DNA of 64,000 nt, from contig AP024710.1 of assembly GCA_024363285.1 (NCBI GenBank), positions 930,001-994,000 of the forward strand, written 5' to 3'. The DNA is from Leptolinea sp. HRD-7 (GTDB lineage: Bacteria; Chloroflexota; Anaerolineae; Anaerolineales; Anaerolineaceae). A program made the position numbers and the translations under genes. The notes beneath the pieces were generated by a model. It was not told the DNA's origin. It searched no databases and worked only from the letters and a program-made list of their open reading frames with translations. Below, piece after piece: positions 41,926 through 51,423 of this stretch (position 1 is its first letter; every line of letters begins with the position of its first letter).

Positions 41926-41987
41926 GGCCGCATTATAACCAGTTTTCGTATACATTGGTTTACCTTAGCCTTTCATAATGGACCTGG

Positions 41988-43121
41988 CTAATTTTGTGCA
42001 ATATATGAGCCAAATCCATCGGCGGAGTTGACCAGGGAGTGCAATTCGCTGAAAGGTATCAGAACTTCTTGCGGACCTGCCGCGTATGGGGCAACATCAT
42101 ACGGAGCAAAACTCAATCGCAAACCTTTTTCTGTTAAGTTCCAATTTTGAAAATTTTCCTCTTTAGGTTCCAAACCTTCTTCAAACAGGGGAAAATCTGG
42201 TTTATTCAATTCGTTTTTGCAGTATTTTGATATAAAGGTTAGAGCTTTTGGTGTGCTCGTGAAAAGACCGGCGAATGTACCGCTCTTTCCTTCTTTTATA
42301 TCGAAATTAACTACCTTGAAAATATGATTGGGATGTGCGGCTCCAGCCATATAAAAATCAATATTAAATCGTATACTGGCTAACCGTGGAGTTAGCAAAG
42401 AGACATCGTAATTGATCCACATGAAACTTGACTGGTCTGCCATTTCCGGAGGTATTTCCCAGTCTTTAAAATTTTTCTTGAATCCATCAAGTTCATCCAT
42501 TACAGACTTTTTCAACAACGCGTTAAGCACTGCGGCTGAATCAGATTGGATAACCGGCACCTGGCCGTGGATTTCAAATTTTGGATCTTCGTTGGTTTCA
42601 AACACCAGGTCTGACTTTACATCAATTCCACCAATTGAAAGACTCGCGTCGGGTTCAAAAAACACCAATTCATCATTAACCAGGGCGGCTAAAGAGTGAA
42701 AGCTGGCCAGCGCGAATTCAGCCGGTTCAAAGCCGGCACAACCCGTGGAAAGATATGAGAATTTATTCTCATAAAAATCAAGAGATGTTTTTGGTGGGGG
42801 ATTTCCTTGAAGAAACTCTTCACGTGTGGTTATTTTTATTGAGTATTTTGGGGTTGTACAGGTTTTTTCACCTAAAGAGTAGCTTTCAGGAGTGATTTTT
42901 AACCGGATTCCGGGCTTCAATCCAGAATTTGCTCCCGGTTTGAGTGGAACAACATTATACGCAATCCAATTACCGGCAAAACCATCAGTAAATTCAACCG
43001 GAGTAATTGTTGCTTCGGGTTCAGGTGTGGAATCTTGAGCCACTGGTTGAACCGGAATGAACGCGGAAAACATTAAAACGCCCACAGCCAAAACGGAAGT
43101 AAGCCCGTAGTTAGCCTTCAT
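41988..43121 (-). CDS. secreted DUF3298 (RsiV-like) protein
   Basis: Protein of 377 residues with an N-terminal signal (SVLAVGVLMFSAFIPVQPVAQ) and a Thr/Pro-Glu-rich stretch after it (PEPEATITPVEF). The C-terminal half (about 210-375) has the DUF3298 pattern: IRFNIDFYMAGAAHPNHIFKV, NFDIKEGKSGTFAGLFT and LSFAPYDVAPYAAGPQEVLIPFSEL. Such domains occur in the RsiV anti-sigma factor and in PdaC-like wall-binding proteins. No sigma factor is nearby. GGAGGAAAAAA precedes the ATG. It lies next to the zinc-ribbon gene, 31 bases apart. Confidence 0.83.
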   Translation of the reverse strand: MKANYGLTSVLAVGVLMFSAFIPVQPVAQDSTPEPEATITPVEFTDGFAGNWIAYNVVPLKPGANSGLKPGIRLKITPESYSLGEKTCTTPKYSIKITTREEFLQGNPPPKTSLDFYENKFSYLSTGCAGFEPAEFALASFHSLAALVNDELVFFEPDASLSIGGIDVKSDLVFETNEDPKFEIHGQVPVIQSDSAAVLNALLKKSVMDELDGFKKNFKDWEIPPEMADQSSFMWINYDVSLLTPRLASIRFNIDFYMAGAAHPNHIFKVVNFDIKEGKSGTFAGLFTSTPKALTFISKYCKNELNKPDFPLFEEGLEPKEENFQNWNLTEKGLRLSFAPYDVAPYAAGPQEVLIPFSELHSLVNSADGFGSYIAQN

Positions 43122-43152
43122 TTTTTTCCTCCAATTTTTTGACCTGCCATAT

Positions 43153-44223
43153 CTATTTCAAGGGTTCCGCGGAAACTACACTTCCCAACCCGTTAACAGT
43201 TAACTTCCACTCCGAGCCGATAACTGCCTGTCGATAATAAGCATAATCCTGTGTTTCATATCTGTATTGATCGCCATTGGCTTTAAAAATCAATGAATAG
43301 TTTTCAGAACGGCGTCCTTCACGTTGATCGCTGGATAAAGTTACCGGAGGCCATGTGGCGTTTGGCCCGCTGCCTGTGGCAACCAGAGGATCATCGCCAT
43401 GCCATTCATTGATGGTGTAATCACAATAATCATCATGGACTTCATATTCACAATCCTGCACCACTTCGGCTACCCCATTGCCCTTGTCAACTTTATATGG
43501 TTCACCGCATACCTCAACAGAGTTGGGCACGTAGGAAGAGGATGTTCCGCGAACCCGGTCAGAACAACTACCCATGATTGCCCCGGATGGGACATTATCC
43601 CGCCAGTCGCTTTTCTCTACCGGACCGTAAACTTCGATGGCAATTTCTCGCTTCCACTCCATTCCATTCAGAATACCGGTCATATCAGTTTTCTTCATGG
43701 ACAGGCCGAGCAGGCTGCAAACCCCGATCAACACGAGCAAACCGGCGATACCCAGCGCAACCAGGCATCCTTTTGACAACCCCTTGCCGGCAGCTTGAAC
43801 CTGTTTTTCCACGGCGTTCAATGGTGCCCCACATCCAGAGCAGATCTGCGCGTTTGCCGGATTTTCTGCCGCGCAATGCGGACATTTTATTTTTGTAGAA
43901 GTACCCTCTCGAAAACCACCAAGTTCTTTCCCCGCCTGCCGGGCTTTGCCCTGTTTCAAGTCACCACCACATTGCGAGCAAATGACCGCATCCGCTGCAT
44001 TGCGCGCGCCGCAAAATCCACAATGAATATCAGGGCCTTTTGCCGCCTGTTGTATTTTGGCCTCTTCCTGTAATAATTGCTCATCGGCTTTGGACTGAAA
44101 TTCAACATCCACCGGTTGAGGTGCGCCGCAACTCTGGCAGGTCTTGGTCAGGCCAGGATTACGAGTCTTGCAGTTCGGGCATGTCCATTCCAGTTCAACA
44201 TAGCCGAGTTCTTTCCGCGCCAT
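43153..44223 (-). CDS. zinc-ribbon membrane-anchored protein
   Basis: Protein of 356 residues. The cytoplasmic N-terminus has three zinc-binding Cys4 units: WTCPNCKTRNPGLTKTCQSC (RanBP2-like), HCGFCGARNAADAVICSQC, and KCPHCAAENPANAQICSGC. A single membrane segment follows at about 152-175 (GCLVALGIAGLLVLIGVCSLLGL). The C-terminal 180 residues are outside the cell, hydrophilic, with several Cys that may form disulfides (CSDRVRG, CEYEVHDDYCDY). This layout suggests a sensor or scaffold linking cytoplasm and envelope. AGGAGGTTTTA precedes the ATG. Confidence 0.75.
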   Translation of the reverse strand: MARKELGYVELEWTCPNCKTRNPGLTKTCQSCGAPQPVDVEFQSKADEQLLQEEAKIQQAAKGPDIHCGFCGARNAADAVICSQCGGDLKQGKARQAGKELGGFREGTSTKIKCPHCAAENPANAQICSGCGAPLNAVEKQVQAAGKGLSKGCLVALGIAGLLVLIGVCSLLGLSMKKTDMTGILNGMEWKREIAIEVYGPVEKSDWRDNVPSGAIMGSCSDRVRGTSSSYVPNSVEVCGEPYKVDKGNGVAEVVQDCEYEVHDDYCDYTINEWHGDDPLVATGSGPNATWPPVTLSSDQREGRRSENYSLIFKANGDQYRYETQDYAYYRQAVIGSEWKLTVNGLGSVVSAEPLK

Positions 44224-44304
44224 TAAAACCTCCTGATAGTTCCCGAATATCTGTAATTATTATACGAATGATACGCCGGTTTTGTTACAAGACGAAAATA
44301 GGTT

Positions 44305-44691
44305 TTAGTTTTTTTGAATCCAGATAGCTTTGATTAAAAAGAATGCCACAAAAATCCAGAATAACACGATCAATACAGCAAACCACCAACCACTGATTCC
44401 GGCATCTTCAGGCCGCGCAGCAACCACCTGATGAGCTTCGGTAAATATTTCATCGGGGATCAATTTAATTACCAGATAGATACCCAATGGAACCAGGATC
44501 AGATCGTCCAAATATCCCAGCACGGGAATAAAATCCGGGATCAGGTCTATCGGGCTGAGCGAGTATGCCAGAATGACGGCTATGAAAAGCCGGGCATACC
44601 AGGGCGTACGCGGATCGCGGTAGACAACTGCCAGAACATTGATTTCTTTCTTTAGTTTTTGGGCTGATCGTTTTAATGTATCCATACACAT
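44305..44691 (-). CDS. YkvA-family (DUF1232) membrane protein
   Basis: Protein of 128 residues with the YkvA/DUF1232 core: DPRTPWYARLFIAVILAYSLSPIDLIPDFIPVLGYLDDLILVP, then two hydrophobic segments near the C-terminus. Function unknown. The ATG overlaps the comEC stop by one base (TAATG), so it is translated together with comEC. Confidence 0.88.
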   Translation of the reverse strand: MCMDTLKRSAQKLKKEINVLAVVYRDPRTPWYARLFIAVILAYSLSPIDLIPDFIPVLGYLDDLILVPLGIYLVIKLIPDEIFTEAHQVVAARPEDAGISGWWFAVLIVLFWIFVAFFLIKAIWIQKN

Positions 44692-46973
44692 TATCGGGCT
44701 TCACCTGATAAATCAATTCTTGCTCCATCCGAGCGGACTTCCAGCCATGCGCCATCCGCAACTACAACCGTATTTTCGTCCTCTGTGGGAAGGTCTTTGA
44801 CTATTAAGATGATCGAGGATTTACCTGTGATTCGATTGTTTTCTGGATGATCAAGAACCAACACCCTTATTTCTTTATTTCCTCCAGCGTCTGCCAATGC
44901 GTAGTTCTGCGAATCTCCAAAACACATTTCCACTATCTGTCCACCCCAGATGACACGCAGTATGCTTCCTTTGTTATTTGTACTTTTTATTTCAAGTATC
45001 GCACCGCGACCCAGGTCAAAGCGTTGACCAGTTTCCAGTTGCGTTATAACCAGGTCTGTTTCGTTCAACCCTGTATCAAGCCGGGATTGCGCTTTAGTTC
45101 CCCCTGCCTGACGGTTGACCAGCAACCAGCCGGGACTAAAACGCGCCAGACCGTCACCGATAAAAATGGCCGATGATGATGTGGCATTGGGAATGATCAC
45201 CGCGTCTAGATTTTTATGGAATACGGGAAGCCGGCGGTCAACGAACGATATCAGGTCTTTATCACCCGGCCGATTGGTCACCAGAATACGCTGCCCTCCA
45301 GGAGAAAGAATAAAAGATGACAGGTCATTTCCCTGCCGGAAGATCTGGATATGGAGACGCCCATCGGGATGCATGAAAAACGCGTTCAACAGAAAAAACA
45401 GGCTAACAACCGGTACACTGGCAACTATGATAAGAGCTATGGTGCGCCCTCGGGTCAACCAGATACTCCGAAGGAGAACCGCCAGGACTATTACGGAGAT
45501 ATAAACGAGCGTCTGCCTGAGGTCAAGTTGAATATTGATCAATCCCAAACCCCGCAGGCTTGAAAACACCTCGACCATCTTAGTGGTATAAGCCAGTGGG
45601 ATCCATGCGATATAACCGATTAATTTCCCCAGAGGGAGCCAGATCATCCCCGCGATGGCAGCTACCCCCCCGAGGATCATGGCGGCCGGTTGGACCGGCA
45701 GTACAAATGGGTTGACCAGCAGGCCAATCAACGGGTATCGGTGAAAATGAAACAACAGGAAAGGTACCGTGGTTATCTGCGCCGCCAGAGTAATAACCAC
45801 CGAATCACCAACAGTCCGCCAGAACGTGTTGACTTCAGCCGGATTATCATCAGAGGTTTTTCGAGCCACAAACCAATCATTCAACGGCGCGCCGATCAAC
45901 AAAATCCCCGCCGTAGCCGCAACAGATAATTGAAAACCGATATCCCGCAGGATGAGCGGATTTACCAGAACCATGATCAGAGCCGCCAATCCCAGACTGT
46001 TGACGGCCGTCCGGTTTCGGCCAATGAAATGTCCGATCATAGCCAGCGCGCCCATGATGGCCGCGCGTACGACTGAAGGGCTGGCGCCGGCCATCACTGT
46101 ATATATGGTAAGAATAACGATCGCCGCCCATACGGACCACCGCTTGGGCAGCAGCCGCCCGGCCAGCGCCAGAATGAGGCCGGCCACGATCGTAATGTTG
46201 AACCCTGATATAGCCACCAGATGAGATGTTCCAGTTGACTGAAACGCTTTTTTCAGATCATCCGAAATATCTTCATCTCGACCGACCAATATGCCACTTA
46301 AGAACGCGGCTTCCGGTTGCGGCATGATCTGTTTTACAGTTTGCGCTACATGATCGCGGATTTTATAGATCACCGCGAGTATCGGACTGCCGGAATTTTT
46401 ACCCACCACAATAATTCGCGGATAGGCCATGTAGGTATAAACACCCCGATTTTCAAGGTATTGCCTGTAAGAGAAATCTTCCCGCTCCGGAGGTGATTCA
46501 GGTATTCCGGAAACCTCAAGCAGATCGCCATATTCATACACGCTTCCAGCGGGGAGCAGTATTACCGCTTCGCCGGTCACCACGGCAGGAGCATCACCCA
46601 CTTTCATCAACCGCGAGGAGACAGTCAACAGAGTGCTTTTATCATGGTTTTCCACCGGTTGTGACGCCTCCGCCAGTATGGTCACTTCGCCCCGGCCGTT
46701 ATAATAAGCCAGATTATCAGGTTGAAATACCGGCCGCCCCGCTTCACCCCGAACGATCCCACCCAGAAATGAGGCTATGAACAGGCAGACAGGAATGGGC
46801 AATTTTTTCCGCAGACGTGTATAAGCAGATAAATTTTTAAAAAGTCGTTTTTCGAATAAACCCGCCAGAAATAGAATCGCGCAGATTACGGAAATCTCCG
46901 GTTTGTTGACAGGCTGAAAAAACGGACAAGCCGCACCGGCGATAAAGGCTGCAGAGATCCAGAGGAGCGGCAT
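44691..46973 (-). CDS. ComEC/Rec2 DNA-uptake channel with decayed C-terminal domain
   Basis: Protein of 760 residues. Residues 1-220 have the N-terminal DUF4131 region; 220-500 are the competence channel domain with SGILVGRDEDISDDLKKAFQSTGTSHLVAISGFNITIVAGL. The C-terminal part, which should be a metallo-beta-lactamase fold, starts as expected (IFRQGNDLSSFILSPGGQRILV) but lacks the usual metal ligands (no DxGQGDS..HxHxDH pattern); in its place reads FVDRRLPVFHKNLDAVIIPNA. So either DNA degradation is lost or the domain is structural. It follows the methyltransferase-like gene. Confidence 0.9.
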   Translation of the reverse strand: MPLLWISAAFIAGAACPFFQPVNKPEISVICAILFLAGLFEKRLFKNLSAYTRLRKKLPIPVCLFIASFLGGIVRGEAGRPVFQPDNLAYYNGRGEVTILAEASQPVENHDKSTLLTVSSRLMKVGDAPAVVTGEAVILLPAGSVYEYGDLLEVSGIPESPPEREDFSYRQYLENRGVYTYMAYPRIIVVGKNSGSPILAVIYKIRDHVAQTVKQIMPQPEAAFLSGILVGRDEDISDDLKKAFQSTGTSHLVAISGFNITIVAGLILALAGRLLPKRWSVWAAIVILTIYTVMAGASPSVVRAAIMGALAMIGHFIGRNRTAVNSLGLAALIMVLVNPLILRDIGFQLSVAATAGILLIGAPLNDWFVARKTSDDNPAEVNTFWRTVGDSVVITLAAQITTVPFLLFHFHRYPLIGLLVNPFVLPVQPAAMILGGVAAIAGMIWLPLGKLIGYIAWIPLAYTTKMVEVFSSLRGLGLINIQLDLRQTLVYISVIVLAVLLRSIWLTRGRTIALIIVASVPVVSLFFLLNAFFMHPDGRLHIQIFRQGNDLSSFILSPGGQRILVTNRPGDKDLISFVDRRLPVFHKNLDAVIIPNATSSSAIFIGDGLARFSPGWLLVNRQAGGTKAQSRLDTGLNETDLVITQLETGQRFDLGRGAILEIKSTNNKGSILRVIWGGQIVEMCFGDSQNYALADAGGNKEIRVLVLDHPENNRITGKSSIILIVKDLPTEDENTVVVADGAWLEVRSDGARIDLSGEAR

Positions 46974-46992
46974 GGTGGTGTTTTATCCGTTC

Positions 46993-47607
46993 TTATGATG
47001 ACTTCTTCAGCCAGGGGATGAGCATCGGTGTTCTCATACGATAGGAACGGTATTCGTCACCGAATTCTTCGACGAGTTTCTTTTCTTCTACAATCCCGCC
47101 GATAATAAAGTACAGGGTAAAAGCGGCCCTCAAAGCCAGCCCGTTCCATGTGAGCTGCGGGGATGTCCAAAGGAAAAGTATCGCCCCGGTGTAAATGGGG
47201 TGGCGCACATAGCGGTATAAACCGCCGGTCACCAGCCGGTCCTTTTCGGCCGCCAGGTAATTTTTATCCAATTGCGTGATACCCGAGAGAGTCCCAAGCC
47301 CGGTCTGCACAGAGGCTGCGATGGAGAAAACGACTCCGGCAAGCTGCAGCAACAACAGCGGGATATCCCAGGGGAACGGCACCTCATAAATAGGGCTATC
47401 TGGAAGAATGACCGCCAGAGCAAGCACCGGTAACAGGCTGATAAACGAGAAGACGTTGTACGCCAGCCGGTACCAGCGAAACCCGGATTGCCCCATAAAT
47501 ATTTCGGCAACCTCCTTGGCCTTACGACTGGCCAACAAAGAATGAATTACCCCATATAAAGCAAAGGCAAAGAAAATAAGAAGAAAGCTTTTTATCACAA
47601 TATTCAT
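46993..47607 (-). CDS. isoprenylcysteine-methyltransferase-like membrane protein
   Basis: Protein of 204 residues with about five membrane segments and the C-terminal signature of the ICMT/PEMT and NnrU-like families: LYRYVRHPIYTGAILFLW, and VEEKKLVEEFGDEYRSYRMRTPML. Enzymes of this fold methylate membrane lipids or proteins from SAM; substrate here is unknown. AACAGG precedes the ATG. It is 20 bases ahead of comEC and probably in one transcript with it. Confidence 0.85.
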   Translation of the reverse strand: MNIVIKSFLLIFFAFALYGVIHSLLASRKAKEVAEIFMGQSGFRWYRLAYNVFSFISLLPVLALAVILPDSPIYEVPFPWDIPLLLLQLAGVVFSIAASVQTGLGTLSGITQLDKNYLAAEKDRLVTGGLYRYVRHPIYTGAILFLWTSPQLTWNGLALRAAFTLYFIIGGIVEEKKLVEEFGDEYRSYRMRTPMLIPWLKKSS

Positions 47608-47660
47608 CCTGTTAAAAATTCTACTCCAACACAGAGTAACAGCATAATCAACCGGGAACG

Positions 47661-47685
47661 AAAACAGACCGGCAAGCCGGTCTGT
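47661..47685 (-). terminator. terminator after the lipoprotein gene
   Basis: Ten-base perfect stem ACAGACCGGC / GCCGGTCTGT (47664-47685) with only AA between arms; minus strand then has TTTTCG. It follows the lipoprotein gene and precedes the methyltransferase-like gene. Confidence 0.75.
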
Positions 47686-47708
47686 CAGAAACTAATGTGA
47701 TCCGCCTA

Positions 47709-48107
47709 TCACTCTACTGAAAATTCAACGGTCTTGTTCAATTTATCGTTCAAATACAGTTCAACTTTATATTTTCCAACCGGCCACGGGCCATTATTCG
47801 TAGCGCTGAAGGTAATCGGGCTGCCGCCGGTGACCATTTCCTTCTCCACGAACTGAGTGGCCGTGCCGGATTCGTCATACGCGTACCAAACCGCTTTCAC
47901 TTTTGTGTCATCCGGTGCGTTAGCCAGTTCGACAACAAACACAAAAGGCTGGTCCTGAGTGTACGTTGTAGTCTTTGTGCCTGACGATTCATCTGTAACC
48001 AGGTAAGCATCCTTGATGTTGGCTGTGGTAGCGCTGAATTCGCAGGCCAGCGCTGAAAGCACCAGTGTAGCGAGACCTAAAAATAATAAGATTCTTTTGT
48101 TTCCCAT
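47709..48107 (-). CDS. lipoprotein of unknown function
   Basis: Protein of 132 residues from ATG at 48107. GGGAGG lies six bases before it; the ATG at 48113 would abut that site. Signal with LSALAC makes Cys about 22 a probable lipidation site (loose lipobox). The rest is a single beta-sandwich-like domain of about 100 residues (FVFVVELANAPDDTKVKAVWYAY, YKVELYLNDKLNKTVEFSVE). No family is recognised. A promoter with a palindrome (48147-48174) drives it. Confidence 0.72.
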   Translation of the reverse strand: MGNKRILLFLGLATLVLSALACEFSATTANIKDAYLVTDESSGTKTTTYTQDQPFVFVVELANAPDDTKVKAVWYAYDESGTATQFVEKEMVTGGSPITFSATNNGPWPVGKYKVELYLNDKLNKTVEFSVE

Positions 48108-48140
48108 CAGCATCCTCCCGAATTAATATATTGATATTAT

Positions 48141-48174
48141 AGATATACTATATCTTAATAGAAAAGAAAGTCAA
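48141..48174 (-). promoter_or_regulatory. promoter of the lipoprotein gene with operator-like palindrome
   Basis: Minus-strand TTGACT (48169-48174), 16-base spacer, TATAGT (48147-48152). The palindrome AGATATA-C-TATATCT (48141-48155) covers the -10 element. Confidence 0.65.
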
Positions 48175-48371
48175 TCATCATTGCCGATCTAAAAAAACTG
48201 CACCTTTTTTTCTTTAGTTAAGAATTTTCTCATTCGGGTACGTAACGCCATAAACCTACATACAATATAACCAATTGGGTTTCGCAATGTTCAGATTTTG
48301 CATTTTCGAATCAGATGTTACTGATTTTTCATTTTTGTGAGACTGCATCAAAAATTAAGTGGAGGGCAATC

Positions 48372-49784
48372 ATGATATTTGATCGATTTATTGAATGGAT
48401 GAATGTTCAACCGGTAATTGTTTTACTCATGTCTATCGCGGCGTTGATCCTTTTCTATACCACCTACTCACGTTCCGACGAGCCGATCAATACTTTTTGG
48501 GCCTGGTTGAAACGTTTTGTTGAATCGACTGTTGTTACCCTGCTTTTCCTGGGATTGTTATGGGGATTCCGGACAATCCTCAACAACAATATGTCCACTT
48601 TCTACTCAACCCACGGCAGCCTGAGCGATATCAGCCGAGACAGTGCCCAATCTATCTGGGGACGCCCCCATTACCAGGGTGAACTGAACGTCAACCACTA
48701 TATCCGTAAGATGGTTAAACAGGAAATTCCACAAGAAGACCCGACCAAGCCGCCCATTTACAAAGATGTAGAGATTCGTGAACAAGTCCCGGAAAATAGT
48801 GTGCAGAGTTTTAAGGGCAACGTCAACATGACGCTGAGCAACCGCGAAAAAGGATACGCCTATTACAGCGGATACATCATTGACGCAAATTACACGTACG
48901 ATGTGATCAATGACTCCAACCTGGTTACTGAGGCAGAATTTGACTTTCCACTATCGCCCAACCAGACGATGCATGAGAATTTCAGCATCCAGATGGACGG
49001 CAAAGATATCAGCCAACAGGTGCAATACGTTGGCGATAATGTGCACTGGATGGTGAATATGCAGCCAGGGCAGCGTTCGACCATTGAAGTGGCATACACA
49101 TCCCGCGGTATGGATACCTTTACCTACCAGATCACCAACAGGCGCGAGATCAAGGAATTTGAACTTACCCTGACCATTGACCGCCTGCCGGTGTCGCTCT
49201 TGAACTACCCGGATGGCGCCCTGACCCCCACCGAGATCAAATCAACACCCGATAGACTTGGTTCGGTACTTACATGGCGGCTTGACCGGGCAATTACCTC
49301 TGCGGGTATGGGCGTAGCATTGATCACACCCGAACAACCGGGCGCCAAAGTGCTGCAGGTGCTGGTCAACAGCGCGTACGGAATCACCCTGCTGCTGGCA
49401 GTGTTGTGTCTCACCCTGCTGATCCGTGGTGAAAAGGTCAACTTCCTTGATCTGGCGCTGATCTCCGGCGCGTACAGTATTTACTACATGGTCATGGCTT
49501 CGGTGAGTGATTTCTTCTTCGGATTCTGGGGATCCCTGATCCTGGGAACAATCGTCACCGGACTGCTAACGTACTTCCTCTTCCGGCGGCTCGAATCAAA
49601 ACTGCTGCGGAATTTGATCTACGGTGTGGTGGGATTCTTCACCGTCGTCTACCCGCTTTCCGGCCTGTTGACGCAGGTCGCGGACCGCAACACCTTTGAC
49701 GGCCTGGTTCAGATCGGGTTGATCATCTACCTGTTCTTCCTGTCGTTATATACCCGGGTGGAACGCTCAAAATCCAAAGAGTAA
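48372..49784 (+). CDS. large membrane protein, CreD-like layout, family unknown
   Basis: Protein of 470 residues from the ATG at 48372, which has GGAGGGCAAT upstream; the frame is open up to 48315. Two membrane segments at about 15-35 and 48-68 frame the start; residues 75-325 form a hydrophilic, probably extracytoplasmic domain (YSGYIIDANYTYDV, VQYVGDNVHWMVNMQPG); about six membrane segments fill the C-terminal 150 residues. The layout resembles CreD inner-membrane proteins, but I do not see a clear match. It is monocistronic and ends in a strong terminator. Confidence 0.7.
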   Translation: MIFDRFIEWMNVQPVIVLLMSIAALILFYTTYSRSDEPINTFWAWLKRFVESTVVTLLFLGLLWGFRTILNNNMSTFYSTHGSLSDISRDSAQSIWGRPHYQGELNVNHYIRKMVKQEIPQEDPTKPPIYKDVEIREQVPENSVQSFKGNVNMTLSNREKGYAYYSGYIIDANYTYDVINDSNLVTEAEFDFPLSPNQTMHENFSIQMDGKDISQQVQYVGDNVHWMVNMQPGQRSTIEVAYTSRGMDTFTYQITNRREIKEFELTLTIDRLPVSLLNYPDGALTPTEIKSTPDRLGSVLTWRLDRAITSAGMGVALITPEQPGAKVLQVLVNSAYGITLLLAVLCLTLLIRGEKVNFLDLALISGAYSIYYMVMASVSDFFFGFWGSLILGTIVTGLLTYFLFRRLESKLLRNLIYGVVGFFTVVYPLSGLLTQVADRNTFDGLVQIGLIIYLFFLSLYTRVERSKSKE

Positions 49785-49796
49785 CCCCGATCATGA

Positions 49797-49830
49797 AGAA
49801 GCGCCTGGAAATAAACCAGGCGCTTCTTTC
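49797..49830 (+). terminator. terminator after CreD-like gene
   Basis: Twelve-base perfect stem AGAAGCGCCTGG / CCAGGCGCTTCT (49797-49808 and 49816-49827) with AAATAAA loop and a short T tail, serving both convergent genes. Confidence 0.9.
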
Positions 49831-49849
49831 ATTAATTTATCATTCCGGA

Positions 49850-50674
49850 TCATTCTCTTCCGGGAAGTGTCTTCCAGTTGGCTTTCCATAGGACCAATCC
49901 ACCCAAGATGGCAGTGGAAGCCATCTCCCACAGGCTGACCAATGGACCGAAACCGACAGAGACTTCCAGAGCATCTCGCACTTCATCATACATTGAGTGG
50001 TACACACTTACCACTGCCAGACTGCCGCTTTTCGCGTAAACATACGCGTATAAGACCGCGTTCATCATGGAAGGTACCAGGGTGATCAACGCGAGGACGA
50101 TAACCGTCAACCATACAGGTGTTCCGGGCTCACTGGTAGTGATGCCTACTTTCACTATAACCGGCAAATGCCAGAACCACCAGATCACACCATGAAGTAA
50201 AAGTCCTTTTCGGGAACCGTGTGATTTCATCAACCGGGGCAGCATATACGCGCGCCAACCGAATTCCTCACCAAAACCGGGGATGGTAGTCATCACCAGT
50301 TTCGCAATAAATATACCCAGAATCGGCCAGATGGCCAACCCGGCCGGAATGGTATGTATACCGGAAAGATTCTCAATAAGTACCGGTACCGCGAATATAA
50401 ATAATGCCAGAGCGAAAGAGGCAGGGTAATGCCAGGGTTTTCCCCACGTCCATCCCATGTTCTTGAATCCATCACGGAAAACCCACCGTCCACAGATATA
50501 TGTTCCCGCTGTGACCATGATCATAGCTAATGAACTCAAAACCAGGCTGGCCGTGGGATTTTCGTTCCAGATGGCTAAAGAGATCATAAACGGCCATGAA
50601 AGGCCGAATACGATCATCAGGTATAACGGTAACGAAAAAGGACGTGAAGGCAACGTGGATTCACCGTTTGACAT
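49850..50674 (-). CDS. CPBP-family intramembrane protease
   Basis: Membrane protein of 274 residues from the ATG at 50674, which has GGGAGCAAG upstream; the TTG at 50686 is discounted. The CPBP/Abi signature is visible: GFGEEFGWRAYMLPRL (EE-x3-R), HGVIWWFWHLP with a His, and NAVLYAYVYAKSG. CPBP proteases process prenyl-CAAX or bacteriocin-immunity substrates; the substrate is unknown. Seven to eight membrane segments. Confidence 0.87.
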   Translation of the reverse strand: MSNGESTLPSRPFSLPLYLMIVFGLSWPFMISLAIWNENPTASLVLSSLAMIMVTAGTYICGRWVFRDGFKNMGWTWGKPWHYPASFALALFIFAVPVLIENLSGIHTIPAGLAIWPILGIFIAKLVMTTIPGFGEEFGWRAYMLPRLMKSHGSRKGLLLHGVIWWFWHLPVIVKVGITTSEPGTPVWLTVIVLALITLVPSMMNAVLYAYVYAKSGSLAVVSVYHSMYDEVRDALEVSVGFGPLVSLWEMASTAILGGLVLWKANWKTLPGRE

Positions 50675-50767
50675 GCTTGCTCCCAAGTGGTCTGGATACG
50701 GATTAAGAGAATTCGATGAAAGAAAATGCGGGGTGAGATCCGAATTGACCTCACCCCGGTAAACATT

Positions 50768-51364
50768 CTATCGGAAGGACGCGATCAGGTTATTGACCAT
50801 GGCGTCATCCCAGGTATCTCCTCGGCTGGAGATCATCAAGACGGCCTGATTTCCCTGCTTGCTGTCAAACGATACAGTACCAATCCGCACGGTTTCACCT
50901 TCAGATGATACGCCCTCTTTGATGATCAGGGTGGATTGCTGCCCGCGAATGGTGACTGGCCGGTCTTCTACGCTGGTGAACTGGCCTCCGTTAACGGTCA
51001 CATTTCCCTTGCCGGATTGTTCCTGCATGCTTTGCATAATCTCTTCCACATTCAAATTCAGGTTCTTAGGAAGTTCAGTTAGGAAGATATGAGTGCTTTG
51101 GTCCGGCGAGAAATAGCCGACCGCGGAAAATCCCATGATGTTCATTCCGTATGGATTAATGAACCCGGCAGGAACTTCAAAATCAGCAATTCCTGCCGCG
51201 ATGGTGGCAACTTCTTCCGGATTTTCCGTGGTATTAGCTTCTATGTTTTTCAGGATGGTACCCATTGATACAACACCGGTCAATGTGAGGGCGGTGCCCA
51301 CGCAGCAGCACAATACGACCAGCACGGCGATGATGATGAGAATTACCTTGAGCGTTTTATTCAT
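50768..51364 (-). CDS. membrane-anchored protein of unknown function
   Basis: Protein of 198 residues with a membrane anchor at about residues 7-27 that ends in CCC (VLVVLCCCVGTALTL) and a hydrophilic extracytoplasmic rest. FINPYGMNIMGFSAVGYFSPDQSTHIFLTELP suggests a DUF with psbP/DcrB-like fold, but this is weak. GAGAGGAAAAG precedes the ATG. It lies between two CPBP proteases and could be a substrate. Confidence 0.62.
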   Translation of the reverse strand: MNKTLKVILIIIAVLVVLCCCVGTALTLTGVVSMGTILKNIEANTTENPEEVATIAAGIADFEVPAGFINPYGMNIMGFSAVGYFSPDQSTHIFLTELPKNLNLNVEEIMQSMQEQSGKGNVTVNGGQFTSVEDRPVTIRGQQSTLIIKEGVSSEGETVRIGTVSFDSKQGNQAVLMISSRGDTWDDAMVNNLIASFR

Positions 51365-51423
51365 TTTCTTTTCCTCTCTTTGACTACTTCACATACGGGA
51401 AAACTCTATTTTTGTTGCTGAAA

